This document shows positions 1-12,066 of a stretch of 64,000 bases of DNA, piece after piece. Source of the DNA: Protopterus annectens (Eukaryota; Chordata; Ceratodontiformes; Protopteridae); the NCBI RefSeq assembly GCF_019279795.1, contig NC_056748.1, forward strand, positions 609,646,245-609,710,244, written 5' to 3'. Both the position numbers and the translations under genes were made by a program. Numbering within the stretch: position 1 is the stretch's first letter; each line of letters starts with the position of its first letter. The notes under the pieces were generated by a model that saw nothing but the letters and a program-made list of their open reading frames with translations, made no database searches and was not told where the DNA came from.

Positions 1-822
1 CCTCACTCCTAAAACTGACTCGAGATGCTTTTACAACGACTGAGCAATGGATGAAAAGGAATCACCTAGCACTCAATGCCTCTAAAACCAAATTAATGTT
101 CTTCACCCCCTCTAAGGCAACTTCTTTCAATATAAACACATTCTACATCTCTAGTCAAAATAATGTACCTCTGGAACTGGTGTCTGAGACCAAGTTACTT
201 GGGGTCCAAATTGATAGCCAGCTCAAATTCAACTCCCACCTACAGTTAAATATAAAAAAAAAACATCAAAAACTAGGTATGCTTTACTGACAAAATCATT
301 ACCTTACACCTGCTACCAAAATCACCCTCTCTACCTTATTTCTTATCACCTCCCTTCTCTATGGAGCTACACTCCTAACTAATCTACAGACCTCTCTAAA
401 AACACAACTTTCCTCTTGCTACAACAAAATTGCCAAGTTCGCTACCAACCACAAGTCCTCCACCCACCACTGTTCCTCTCTCCAAAAACTAAAATGGCTA
501 GAGCTACCCAGTTATCTCGCATATACTCAACTAAATCTTGCACATAAGCTCATTTTCAACCCCTCCCTCTGTCCCTCCCTTTCATCAGCCTTTAAAATGC
601 ACCTTCTTGATAGAGTATTAAGGTCCAACAATCAAAACCTATTAGAAGTATATAAACCAACTCGTCCCCCAGGCAAAAATCTTCTGTCTTATGGCCTTGC
701 ATGCCTTTGGAACTCCCTACCACCTTCCATTCCCACCACCCCCAACCACTTTATATTTAAAAGATCTCTTTACTCACATCTAGTATCCCAGTGGGAATGC
801 TGTTGCTCCCACCCCACATAAC
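1..822 (+). pseudogene. L2-like reverse transcriptase, C-terminal remnant
   Basis: At 51-290 the translation shows the 'N.LALN..KTKLMFF' block followed by 'LLGVQIDSQLKF', the usual region after the catalytic palm in Jockey/CR1/L2-type RTs. A stop follows at about 288. Homology resumes in other frames, ending at 597-821 with the C-terminal 'LWNSLPPSIP...FKRSLYSHL' motif. The palm with the catalytic aspartates lies outside the window. The stop and frame changes make it non-functional. Confidence 0.75.
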
Positions 823-1334
823 TAACACTTGCAAACTCTCTCTTCCTTCTTCCACTTTTTCCTCCTGCAACTTTCCTTATTATTCACCCTAACTCATACA
901 TATTATTATTTCTACAATAATTGGAAAGAATACATTAGGCCACACTTCCTAATTATTGCTTCCTAATATGTTATTACTTCTCAGTATTTTTGTGCATTGC
1001 CTCCTAATATGTTGTTATTTCTCAGTATTGTCGTGAAATGCTTCCAAATATGTTATTATTTCTCAGTACTTTTGTGCTAAATTTCCCTTTAGTCTGTATT
1101 ACCTATTAATTTCATCACTAGACTGTATTCATTCTAGTTTTTGCTGTATTATTTGCAAATTGTTTTTTCTTGTATGTTTAATTTCTGTATAATGGTATAA
1201 TTTGTACTTCTATTATGAATAACCTACTGTAACCTACTTAGTTTTGCAGCTTTTCTCCCCAGGACTCCATTGAAAACGGGTTCATTTGGCCCAATGGACT
1301 ATCCTGGAAAACCAACTGCAAATAAATAAATAAC
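1..1334 (+). mobile_element. L2-like LINE, 3' part, cut by the window start
   Basis: The fragment begins inside the reverse transcriptase and runs through the C-terminal region into a 3' UTR ending in short AAAT repeats near 1320-1334, as in LINEs that end in simple repeats rather than a long poly(A). The protein is the same family as the antisense element at 34690-38050: both carry the paralogous stretch around 'LKWL...AHKLIF'. I infer the L2/CR1 group from the RT tail. The exact clade needs a phylogeny. Confidence 0.75.
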
Positions 1335-1654
1335 ATTTTGGGGAAATTTCTCTCTCTTTCATTTCCCTGCTATAAAAAACACATTTGAGCGGTTTTGTGC
1401 GCCGGGCAGCGCTGGTTAGCTGGGGTTAAACTATTCCCGGCTCCACAAAGTCTGTTCTTCAATTTTTCCCTTGGAACTAGACAAACTTTCAACTTAAACA
1501 CTCAATCTATTCATTTCACAGCACTTGCTCAAAACTCAGAGCAAGCACTAATTAACCCTAGCACTAGAACCCCCCTATACTGTCCAGATGGACAAGGCTC
1601 TCTATTCGTCCCTACCAGCCAATCAGTAAAACAGCTCACTTTACCTATTCAGGC

Positions 1655-2632
1655 ATGCCCAAAGGGCAGTTTCAGGTGTACTCTCCATTCCAACTGGTGA
1701 ATCTGGGCATTTTGAGGCAATGTTTCAACTGCCTCATGTACACAGATAACCCTCTCCTCCTACCACCAAACACTAATATATGCGAGAGATGCAATTATAC
1801 AGCCAAACTGGAGGCAAAGCTCTCTCAACCCAAGACTGGAACTGACAGTCAAGAGTCGAAGGGGAAATACTTGTAACATACCACCAGTATCACATAGACC
1901 TATTAAACCAACACTGGAAAATAATGTACATAAATACACGAAAACATACTCGGAGGCTCTAAATGAAAATCTGCAAAAGCAACAGAGACCAAAACGGACA
2001 TCCAAGCAACCTCCACACCCCATCACAAAACCTGAAACATACTTCACATAATCAGTGTGCCAAGCAATCACAACCCTTAAAGCAAAATAACATACCCAAC
2101 ACACTAATAATAGGCAACTCTGTAGTCAGGCACACTGATGTCCCACTAACTAGGCTGGACAAGGAGAAGGTTACAGTTAGCTGCCTGTTGGGCGCCAGGA
2201 TCTGCCACATAACACAAGCACTCAGATCGCTCCAGAACAAGTAGAAATACGACTCTGTCATTGTCCATGTTGGTATGAATGACCTGAGACGTACCTCCCT
2301 GGACTACATGAAAAGAGACATGGAAGAGCTCTCTGTTCATGTAGCCCAGGCCGGTATGACCCTGACCCTGAATAGCATCCTGCCCTCACCAAGAATGATG
2401 TCACAGTATAAAGAAAAAAATGATCAATTCCAACAATTGGCTAAGTTTCTGGTGCCATTCAAATGGGATCCGGTATCTGTCTGCCTGGGATGACATGCTC
2501 GACAAGCCACGTTGCTTCGCAAGTGATGGCTTGCACCTGTCACCCTTAGGCTTTCGAATACTGGCCAAGGCTTTTGCCACCCCCATAGTGCCTTTTTTAG
2601 GCAAGGATCAAAAGACAAACCCACCACCGTAA
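1655..2632 (+). pseudogene. CR1 ORF1 with SGNH (esterase-like) domain
   Basis: The N-terminal part (1655-1876) has a Cys-rich pattern, 'CFNCLM' then 'ICERC', resembling the zinc-finger part of CR1 ORF1. The SGNH hydrolase-like domain follows: 'IIGNSVVRHTDV' (block I), 'LLGARICHI', 'VHVGMNDL' (glycine/asparagine block) and 'DGLHLSPLGFRIL' (Asp-x-x-His block V). In CR1 elements this esterase-type ORF1 is known and is thought to assist retrotransposition. An in-frame TAG at 2242-2244 and a frame change near 2470 break it, yet all catalytic blocks remain recognisable. Confidence 0.75.
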
Positions 2633-2639
2633 ATAGCAC

Positions 2640-5400
2640 AAGTAAACAAAAACTGAGGGTAATAATACTCAACGCCAGAATTCTAAACCTCAAAATGCAT
2701 GCACTCAAGACACTCCTCATTATGGAGAACATCGATATCTGTGCAGTAACAGAAACCTGGTTTAAGGCTCCAGAGAGCACCCCAGCACTACCAGGCTATA
2801 ACTCATACCATACTTTTCGACCACAGAACCCAGAATGAAACACAAACGGTGGGGGTGTATCCATATTCATCAAGGATACCCACACCTCCAGGTTAGTGGC
2901 ACAGCACGATACCTCGGAGATCTTCCATAGGTAGGTACTAGGCTACTGGCCCTAGGGCCTATCGAAGCCCATCCAAAAAGGTACCCTGATGTGCAACTAA
3001 CAATGGGCAGAATTGCAATTCAAATTGTAGCTTGCTACAGGTCACCCACCATGACCCAGGACCCCCCATTCCGTGTTTCTGGAGACACTGGGAACTATGA
3101 AGGTCCTACCAAATGCCCTAATATTGGGTCATTTCAATTACTCTGACATTAACTGGGAGAACTACTCAAGTACTAACTCCTTTGCCCAACACTTCCTAGA
3201 ATTTATAAACTCAAACACCCTGAATCAACTGGTCAACACCCCCACCAGAGGTGAAAACATATTGGACCTGGTCATCACCAACATGGGCGACTGGTGTTCC
3301 ACACCAGAGGTCAACCCCTCACTGGTTAGATCAGACCATAGACTAATCACTCTGGGTACCCACATTCCACCACCACCCCCAATCAAGGAGACCACCATGA
3401 AAAACTTTTCAAAAGCAAACTTCACGTTACTTAAGACTGAGGTGGAAAGGTTCACTGCCCCCATGCTAAAGGACAATGCTGTTCAGGCTGTTGAATCCCT
3501 TACAAAGGCACTCTGTGAGTACCTACAAGAATGCATGGATTGTGCTATCGAAAGCAAAACCAAGACTCACTCCTCCAAGAAAAAGTAACCAGTCTGGTGG
3601 ACCCCTGCCATAAACAAGCTATACAATAGAAGGAGGAAACTAGTACAGAAAAGAGTAAAATCCCAAGAAGGAAAGACATTCCTGATCAGTATCAGCAAGA
3701 AACTACGATCTCTCATAAAACCATCCAAGGCTAGCTTTGAAAGAAAAATTATCAAGGACTCCAAAGATAACCACAAAGCATTCTTTAGCTATGTCAAGAA
3801 CCTAAGTGGAAACTCTCAGATCTGCTCTGAGTTAATGTAGAATGGCACAAAATACACTGAACCGACTGATATTGCCAACATTCTGGCAGACAGGTTTAGT
3901 GCAAACTTCTCCTGCCTCTCACTCCCTAAAGGGCCCATAACCATACCTGAAGAATGTAGAGCCCCGGCAGTCACTGACACACAGGTTAAAACAGCCCTAT
4001 CCAAAGCCAAAAACATAGCTTCAATGGGACTGGATGGTGTCCCAGGCTGTGTCTTACACGAGCTCCAAAATTAACTAACCCCTCACATAAACACACTGTT
4101 CAAACTCAGTCTCTCTACAGGCTATGTAGCTGTAGAGTGGCGCACAGCAACAGTTATCCTGCTCCACAAAGGTGGATCATGGAACTCATTAACAGAGACA
4201 TTGGGAGCCTCCAAACATTGGACCCTACCCAGTTTGGCTTTAAGGGCAGATCATGCCTCCTAAACCTGGTGGACTTCTTTGAGACAGTTACCAAGGCTTT
4301 AGACGTGGGAAAGGAGGTCCACACAGCCTACATAGACCTCGCAAAGGCTTTTGATATCATTCCCTATTCTGCTATTATAGACAAGCTCACCAGCCTGAAC
4401 GTAAACCTCTACATCACGAGATGGGTTGCCAGTTGGCTCATGGATAGAACCCACACGGTGAGAGTTGCAGGCTCTAGGTCCAACTCTAAACCGGTTATAA
4501 GTGGCATCCCCCAGGGTTCAGTCCTGGGACCCCTCCTGTTCGGTATGTATTTCTCAGAGGTACAGGCAAGCACAGGAGGACTACGGCTGACCAAGTTCAC
4601 AGACGACTGCAAACTGGGGGCCATAATTGACTCTCCGGCTGATAGACATTCTCCAGAAGGGTCTCACTGAGATGGATACCTGGTGTCAAAATCGTGGCCT
4701 CAAGCTAAATGCCAAAAAGTGTGTAGTCATCCTCTTTGGAAAAAACAAAGTACCCACAAACGTGGTAGTCCCCTAAATGCAGAAAATATAATAAGGGATC
4801 TGGGGGCCCAAGTAGATAGTAATCTCTCCTTTGATAATCATATTGCCAGTGTGGTTAGAAAATCCTTATATGTGGTCCACCCAATCACAAAATTGTTGAC
4901 ATCTAGAACAAAAAAGGTTATTGTGCCCCTCTACTCATCATTATCAGACCCATCATAGAGTACAATGACCCATTTGGGATGTATCTTACAAGACACCTGC
5001 AACAGCTGGAAAGACCACAGAAGTACCTCACCAAGAGGATTACTGGCCTCAGACAGATGCCCTATGCAGCCCAACTGAAGAAACTCCAGCTGTACTCTGT
5101 TGCATACTGCTTACTCAGTGGTGATCTCTGCCGGACATACAAGGCTATGTCCAACCCAGAATTGATGGACATGCTCCACCTAAAAAAAAACAAATCCTCA
5201 TGAGCCACACGCTCTAGGGATCTAAACCTCACCACAGTGATAAATAGGACATGCTGGTGGGATAGATTCCTGTCCCAGAGACTCCCCATGCTTTGGAACA
5301 GGGTTCCAGTCTACATTAGGCAGAGCCCCGCACTAACACTCTTCAAGAAAAACCTTGACTAGTGGATGGGAAACAGAAAATTTACCACGGGGATCACTGC
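2640..5400 (+). pseudogene. CR1 ORF2: APE endonuclease plus reverse transcriptase
   Basis: The endonuclease starts near 2650 ('ILNARILNL', 'ICAVTETWF', 'LPGYNSYH'). It continues at 3073-3588 with 'LILGHFNYSDINW', where the usual GDFN aspartate is His, and 'NPSLVRSDHRLI'. The RT lies at about 3800-5200: 'FGFKGRSCLLNLVDFFE', 'AYIDLAKAFD', 'SGIPQGSVLGPLLFG' and the catalytic box 'FTDDCKLG', where FADD or YADD is usual. The C-terminus has 'LWNRVPVYIRQSP' near 5290. Several stops and frameshifts make it inactive. Confidence 0.78.
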
Positions 5401-5554
5401 AGTGGCTCTGCTGAACAGAAACACAGGGAACTAATGGCTCTGCTGGACAGAGACACAGGGAGCTAATCTAAGGGGCGGCGAAAGCCAACACATTCTGTCT
5501 AGGCTTATAGATGCCCTCGGGCAGATAGCCTCGTACTAACCTATGAACCTATCA

Positions 5555-6460
5555 CCAGGGCAAGGACTGCCCGGGGTGAGAGTGGGGCATCATTTAAATA
5601 GCCATCAGGTGGTTTTCCTTTTTCTGTTCAGGTTTGACAGCACAGACTCATCTGGATACTGGAGAGGGGGTACAGTTGATCGTACATGAAGGATGTTCCC
5701 TCTGTTCTGCATGGAGCATTCCCTCAAGTTTCCGAGCATCAGCTTTAGTCTATCCAGTCTCCAGCAAGATCATCACACCTTTGTGTGTCCTGCATGTACA
5801 TAAAGCCTTCTCCTCTCAGGACAGGTAAGCAGGCTATGCCTCTTCAGCACTCGCCCTTGCTGCCTGCTTGGCTCCAGCAGTGCTAAGACCACTAATCTAA
5901 TCCCATCACTTTGCTCACAATAATCTCTGCATGTCCAGAGCCAGGCAGGCATGCTTTTCTGACCTTATTCAAAGATGCAGACTCTGCCCACAGATTCCTC
6001 TGTGGGTTGGGGAGCATTTCCAGATGAATCTTTCATATATTACTTTCGGATTCCATCACAGTCCCATCTCCGCATCTGTATTCAGTAGGTGCTTGACAGT
6101 GCATTAGTGGCTTTTATGTCTTCCAGAATTGTAACAGGCTTAAGTGGTTCAGATCTGGGAAGACATTGTGAGGATAAATTGCATCAGAAAACAGCAAAGG
6201 ATAATAACCCATGGTTGTCACAGCCTTCATGCTAGTTGTTAGTGAATGGGCTGTTCAGTGTAATTAGTTACTAACTATAATGTATATTTCTCTCCATCTT
6301 GGTCTTCTAGACCTTCTGAGTCTCTTTGATGATGACTTAAGAATGGAGTCATCTTGTAGCATTTTTCTGTTTCTGAGATCGTCCCCATTTAGGCATGTTT
6401 TCACTTTTGGACAGTGCAGAAGTGCCAATATACTGTTGTCTGAATCTGGAGTGTATTAGG
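5555..6460. other. Unassigned interval between two CR1 copies
   Basis: No recognisable coding domain, tandem repeat or element end was seen in these 0.9 kb. Open frames are short and look random. It may be decayed repeat sequence. Confidence 0.4.
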
Positions 6461-8169
6461 CATCTTATCTAGCCAACCTGCTAGCTGACAGATTTGGTGC
6501 AAAGTTCACCCCCTGTCCCGATCACCCATACCCGAAAGCATACCTTACACTAGTCCTCTACCTAGCATCTCCAAAGAGCAGGTCATATCCATGCTTTCCA
6601 ATGCCAAAAACACAGTCTATATGGGACCACATAACATCCCAGGCCATTTACTAAACGGTCTAAAACAAGACCTAGTGGAACCACTTGGCCCTCTTTTTAA
6701 CCTCAGCCTGAGCACTGACTTTGTTCCAGCAGAGTGGAGAGTGGCAACAGTAATCCCCTTGCATTAAGGGGGGTCCGAATGCCTAACTAGCCATATCTGC
6801 AAGGCCATGTTCAGAATCATCATGGACCTTATCAACAAGGACATAGGCGACCTTCAAACTTTTGACCCAACCCAGTGTGGCTTAAGGGTAGACCATGTTT
6901 GTTGAACCTGGTGGACTTCAAGAATGTCACTAAAGCCATGGATGAAGGCAGAATGGTACATAGTGCCTGTCTTGACTTAGCCAAGGTTTTTATCACAATT
7001 CCCCATTCAGGTATTGTAGATAAACTTTCCCAGTTGGGGATTAACCCATACATCACTAGATAGATAGCCGACTGGCTCACTGACATAACACATTCTGTCA
7101 AAGTTGGGTATTCCACCTCTGCCAGTAGACCAGTTACCAGTGGTATACCACAAGGATCTGCACTGGGCCCTCTACTGTTTGGACTCTGTTTCTGGGAAGT
7201 CCAGGTGACAGTAGATGGCCTGTGGCTTACCAAGTTCGCTGATGATTGCAAACTGGGAGCAGTCATTGAGTCATCATGTGATGATAACATTTTACAAAAG
7301 GGTCTAACACAGACAAATGATTGGTGCCAAAGCCACAGACAAAAACTAAACACAAAAAAGTGCGCTATTGTCCCCTTTGGCAGAGAGGAAGTTTCTGCAA
7401 ATTACAATATTGATAGCACCCTCCCAAACTCAAACCCAGTGGTGTGAGATTTGGGAACACAAGTTGATAGGAATCTAAACTTCGAGCATCGTGTGTCCAC
7501 ACTAGTAAGGAAAGCCTTCTATGTTGCTATGTTATAACTCCTCTGTACTCAACCTCATCAGACCACTAATGGAGTACAATACTCCCTTTTGCATGTACCT
7601 CACCAGACACCTGCAGCAGTTGGCGTGACCACAGAGGTTTTTCACCAAGAAAATTCAGGGCCTCCAAACATGATATGTGGAAAGACTGAAAGCCCTATCA
7701 CTGTGTTCTGTATCCTACAGGCTGCTGAGAGATGACTTGTGCCTGGCCTATAGAACAGTGTCTGACCCTGCCCTAGTGGAAATGCTTCACATCTGCAAAT
7801 CAAATAGGACAGGATTCACTCACTCCAGGGATCTCGACCTAGCCTGTGACATTATAAGAACATGCTGGAGAGACAAATATATCTCCCAGAAATTGCCACT
7901 CCTCTGGAATGAACTCCCAGTTCACATGAAGCAGAGCTACTCAATGACCCTATTCAGGTGCAACCTAGACAATTGGATGGGAAACCGAAAATTCATTCCA
8001 GGGGTGGCACCTATGTCCCTCATGGACAGAGGCAGTTGTTGCTAATCATAGACTCACTTTGTAAATAATGACCATCTAACCAAGGTCAGTTAGGGAACAC
8101 TGGTATAACATGGCTAGGTTTGTAAAGGCCCTAGGGCCATTAGCTTAGTAACCTCCTGTGAGCCTGTAG
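6461..8169 (+). mobile_element. CR1-like LINE copy 2, 5'-truncated
   Basis: The copy begins within the region before the RT ('LADRFGAKF', matching 'LADRFSANF' of copy 1 near 3880) and runs to the family 3' end near 8140-8169. RT blocks are visible at 6875-7063 ('LDLAKVF'), about 7130-7180 ('SGIPQGSALGPLLFG') and 7205-7447 ('LTKFADDCKLGAVI', with an intact FADD box). The C-terminal part at 7677-8045 includes 'LWNELPVHMKQSYSMTLF'. Frame changes separate the blocks. 5' truncation is typical of LINE insertion. Confidence 0.78.
6875..8045 (+). pseudogene. CR1 reverse transcriptase remnant
   Basis: Three frames carry consecutive RT pieces: fingers/palm at 6875-7063, the catalytic FADD box at 7205-7447, and the C-terminal thumb region at 7677-8045. 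The catalytic aspartates are intact but the frame is not, so it is a fossil. The last 122 residues are open in one frame. Confidence 0.72.
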
Positions 8170-8358
8170 TCTACCTTTACCCTCTTTCTCTGACTCGGAA
8201 GGTGTTTCTAAAATGTCCTTTAGGACTCCTCGACCATAGATCTCACTGCTGTGTTCTGGAAATGCAAATCGTACTTCTTCGTTTCAGCAGCTGAAACACT
8301 GCCCATTATTGTAATTTGCCAGAGTCTTGTAGTTTCATGCTTGACTTATGAAGTCATA

Positions 8359-9009
8359 GATGTCTTCAGCTTTAGATTCACTGTTCCAGTAGCCTAAGCT
8401 ATTAAGGTTATATTGATGCCTAGGATGTGACCATCAGTCAGCTTTCAGAGTTCTAGGGCACCTTCCACATTCCCAAACTGCTATTGGCTTGAGTAGAGCC
8501 TTATAAAAAGGTTGTTTGCTCACCTAAAGCTATAGAGTGTTCTTGCCAGTGAACTGCTTTGCCTCTGCAGGCTTCCTGGAATTGATAGCTGCCTAGCTGT
8601 CCTTTCAAGGTTGAACAAATAAGTGCACTTCTGGGAAAAAAGTTGTAGTGCATTTATTTTCTGAAAAAAAATTAGATTGTTTCTCTGAATTGCATTATGC
8701 TAGGAAATGCTTTTTTTGTGGGACTTGTATGATTTTGAAAGGGATTTTTATTTGTTTTGTATTTGTGATAAAACTGTGTAAGATATTTTTTGTTCTTTTT
8801 ATTTTGTGTAGAGTAAGTGTTTGTTTGGGGTCAAGATATTGTCCTTTTGAGGAATTTCATAAAAAATTTTCCTCTTATCTTTCATTTTCTTGTCAGAAGG
8901 TGTACCGACTCATTCAGACTCCACAACCCACTGATGAGACTTCCTTTATGCTATGGGATTTGTATCTCTAATGGATGCAGGCAGCCTGCAAATGATTAAT
9001 GCCCCAGCC
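8359..9009 (+). mobile_element. Left end of an old family-F DIRS element
   Basis: The stretch from 'cagtagcctaagctatt' (about 8390) through 'ccagtagcc...catcagtcagctttcagag' aligns by eye with the reverse complement of the right terminal repeat of the family-F element at 19330-19530. I therefore read it as a left inverted terminal repeat plus leader. The body is missing: the PLE and a CR1 tail follow. The ends are approximate. Confidence 0.5.
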
Positions 9010-9024
9010 CCCCTGCTTGTAAAT
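9010..9024 (+). repeat. 15-bp target-site duplication, left copy (PLE)
   Basis: The 15 bases cccctgcttgtaaat occur here and again at 14641-14655, immediately outside the two ends of the PLE. The perfect match fixes the element boundaries and implies a recent insertion. Confidence 0.9.
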
Positions 9025-9643
9025 AGCGTAGCTTGAACAGCGAGACCCAGCTTCCACAAACATAAAATAAAAATCCAAATGCTCAGCAAAATGTGTAGGA
9101 CACAATGAAAGTAGCGTAGCTTGAATAGCGAGACCCAGTATCAGCAAACAGTAATGAAAATCCAAACGCTCAGCCAAATTTGTAGAACAGACACTTCTCC
9201 AAATATATAGAACAAATTCCTTTTATTGTACAACACAACATCAAGAATCACTAGTTTAGCGCTTTCATCTGCCCATCGCAGACTTCCTCAGAACTAGTGT
9301 ATCCCATCTTTGCAAATTAATTTAAACAACTTTTGGCGCCAACATTTAAAATTCCCTTAAAGGAACAAGCATTTAGTAAACATGCTGTATCGCAATCATA
9401 ACATTCTTATATAGTGCATAACTGTATGCCTTCGAATAAGTTCCCTTGTTTATAACAATTATGAGTGAATATGTATATATTAAAATTTTTTACTAAAAAT
9501 AACATTTTATGCACATTAATGTAATATAACATTGCATACTATAACATTTAAAAATCTTTAAAAATCTATTATTATGTTAAAATAGTATAAATAATACAAA
9601 TACTAGGAAAAGTTTTTTAACAATGCTAGTAGACGAAAATTTT
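9025..9643 (-). repeat. PLE 3' pseudo-LTR
   Basis: On the + strand it begins agcgtagcttgaac and extends to just outside the ORF2 stop. It matches 13398-13931 almost base for base, with differences such as a/c near 9100 and tagc/tatc at 9257. Its inner part (about 9563-9643) is absent from the middle copy but present in the inverted copy (about 13960-14045). It contains a second internal 'agcgtagcttgaa' about 90 bp in, so the end of the repeat is itself partly duplicated. Confidence 0.88.
9249..9299 (-). ncRNA. Hammerhead-ribozyme-like motif in the 3' pseudo-LTR
   Basis: On the minus strand: CACTAGTT, CTGAGGA, a stem-loop (GTCTGC/GCAGAT), GAAA, GCGC, TA, AACTAGTG. The two outer 8-mers are exact reverse complements (helix I), CTGAGGA fits the CUGANGA box and GAAA fits box II. 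An extra A sits between CTGAGGA and stem II, which departs from the canonical core. Hammerhead motifs in PLE pseudo-LTRs are established knowledge. Self-cleavage of this one is inference. Confidence 0.55.
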
Positions 9644-12007
9644 TTATGAATCCAAAATCAGAAAAGGTTTGATGCTAATAAATTCATTAATACCTGGACT
9701 TCTGGTGGAGTCAGTGAGCATCTGCCATTTACTCTCTTTGCAGGCTAATCTAGTTTTCCAATCACCCCCGTATGGTGTATCTTTTTCCTCATCTATAATA
9801 AAAAATAAAAATATATGATCTTCCCCATATTCTTTAATGTGTCTATATAGTGCATTTTTACAATCCTGTTTTTGTATCCTATAATAATGTTCATAAATAC
9901 GCTTTTTTAGCTCCCTTTCTATTTTGCCTATATAATAGGCTGAACATATTTTGCATAGGGCTAAATACACTATATGTTTGGTACTACAATTTCCGCTTAT
10001 ACTTCTTATCAATGTGTTGTTAGTATCACCTAATATAATTTTACTATTTGTATTAATAAACTTACATTGATTGCACCTTCCACATTTCCTGGTGAAAATT
10101 TTTTCATGCTCATTAACCCCCTTCCTATAATTTGTTCTTTCTAGCAATCTTTTTATGTTTGGACCGGTCTTGTAAACTATTCTGGGTTTTTCTCCTAAAA
10201 TAGTCCTATTGGAATCTGTTACAGTAATGATATCCCAATATCTATCAAGGATATATTTGATTCTATAACTGTAAGGGGTGTATGTGATAACACAAATTCT
10301 ACCCTTATACTCATGTTGAGTGTGTGTTATTTCATTTATCTCCCTTGTATGACCCAATAATGGTTTGTATTTGAGTCCCCACTGAGTCTTCACATATTCT
10401 ATGGTGTCATTGATCATACTTTTAGGATATCCTCTATTCACAAATAATTGTTTGATAAATTCCATTTCTTCCTCCATTAATTCTTTGCTAGAGGACATCC
10501 TAGCACATCGGATACATTGACCTTTGATTATATTTTTAAATATGTGTGGTGGATGTTCACTTCCAAAGTACAGATAATCATTGGAGAAAGTACCTTTACG
10601 ATGCACTTTGGAAGTGAATCCCTCTGAAGTTAAACTGATGAATGTATCTAAATATGCAATACCCTGGTTACTTGTGTTGTATGTAAACCTGAGAAATTAG
10701 GTGGTTCCATTAATATATTCCATAAATTCTATAATTTTCTCTTTTGATCCATTCCACAGAATAAAAATATCATCAAGGAATCTCACATAGAAGGCAATGT
10801 AAGGAAAGAATTTGCAAGTGGTGATGAATTCATTTTCCCAGTCAGACATGACCAGGTTTGTGAAAATGGGGGCGCAAGAGGCCCCCATAGCAACCCCCTT
10901 GCACTGTCTAAAATATTCCCCTTCAAAAGTGAGATAATTGTGGTCCAAAACCAAACCCATCATATCTATAATTAAGTTGGTTTTGTCCCAGCTAATCTGT
11001 GAAAATTTCCTTAAACTGTTTCCGAACCTCTCCAGGCCTTCATCTTTGGGTATACTCGAAAACAAGTCACATACATCAATGGTAATCAAAGTTAATTGTT
11101 CTGACCATATTTCAGAACTAAGCTTCGCTAAAAAATCCCATGAATCCTTGATTATAAAGGGTATATTTTGATAAATATGTTTGGTCCATCTATCAATGGT
11201 TACTCCGATGTTGTATGTTTTGGATCTAGAACCTGATATGATAGGTCTAAATGGAGGTTTATTCACTGATTTGTGTATTTTGGGGATCCCTACTATGAGT
11301 GCCATAACAGGGTATTCCACTTTTAGAAAATTATATATATCTTCAGTGATTCGATGGTCTATTAAATATTCTTCCAAAATCAGGTCAATTCTTCTGAAAC
11401 CTATGTTAATTTGATTGATGGACACAATCTCATAATTACCCGTCTCATGTAAAATATTATGAATCTCAGCTTTGTATGCCATATTAGAGAATATCACTGC
11501 TCCCCCACCTTTGTCGGGTTTCATAATTCTCACTTCTTTGTTATAAATGATCTCATTCAAACAAATGCGTTCTTGTTTAGAAATATTATCATGCAATGGA
11601 CATTTATTCATTCGTTGTTGTCTGGATATTTCTTTATTTAAACAATAAACTTCCTTACATACCATTTTATCAAAAACGTTCACTTGTATATTGCTAGTAG
11701 GAATGAATGAACTTTTTCTCTTTAAATCTGTAAATGCATGTTTACTGCTTCCATCCTTGTTAGCTTCAAATAACAAGGCTAAATTAAGCCTCCTACTAAA
11801 TAACTTGATTTCTTTAATATGGTCCACTAAATTAAATTTGTTGGATGGTATGAACTTCATACTTAATAAGGAACACAGTTCATCCTGTATAGGCAAATCT
11901 GTGTAATTGAAAACCTTGAAGCCTTGAAAGGTTCTGATGTAAGGCATTTCCTCACCAGCAGTATTGTGTAGTTTCTTTTCATCACTACTCAAAATAATGT
12001 CTTTCAC
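9644..12007 (-). pseudogene. PLE ORF2: reverse transcriptase plus GIY-YIG endonuclease, one internal stop
   Basis: The RT occupies 12007-10700: 'MKPDKGGGAVIF', 'GIPKIHK', 'PFRPIISGSRS', 'TIDVCDLFSSIPKDEG', 'QCKGVAMGASCAPIFTNL' and the catalytic 'FYVRFLDDIFILW'. A single in-frame TAA at 10697-10699 interrupts it. The same frame then continues to 9644 with the PLE linker, a 'CGRCNQCKF' Cys motif and the GIY-YIG endonuclease ('IVYLALCKICSAYYIGKIER...RIYEHY'). Translation beginning at 12007 would use GTG, but the frame is open upstream past the ORF1 stop, so ORF2 overlaps ORF1 and may depend on frameshifting or reinitiation. Apart from the TAA it looks intact. The RT would copy the element RNA at target DNA nicked by the endonuclease. 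Confidence 0.9.
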
Positions 12008-12066
12008 TATAATAGGCTCTTCTTTACTGGAAACGGTATGAACTGTACTACCCTCTTGTATCGAAA

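Larger units (their letters stand above)
1335..5554 (+). mobile_element. CR1-like LINE copy 1, nearly full length
   Basis: About 4.2 kb with a GC-rich 5' leader (about 1385-1450), an ORF1 with a zinc-finger-like part and an esterase domain, an EN-RT ORF2, and a 3' end reading 'cctatgaacctat' near 5540-5554. The same 3' end recurs at 8140-8169, 14740-14783, 34370-34405 and 50620-50652, which defines one family in the window. It begins directly after the tail of the L2-like LINE. I could not see a convincing target-site duplication. Confidence 0.78.

Noticed and set aside
1963..2632. Stand-alone host esterase gene
   Set aside because: It is in frame order and position with CR1 ORF1, followed directly by EN-RT, and broken by a stop.
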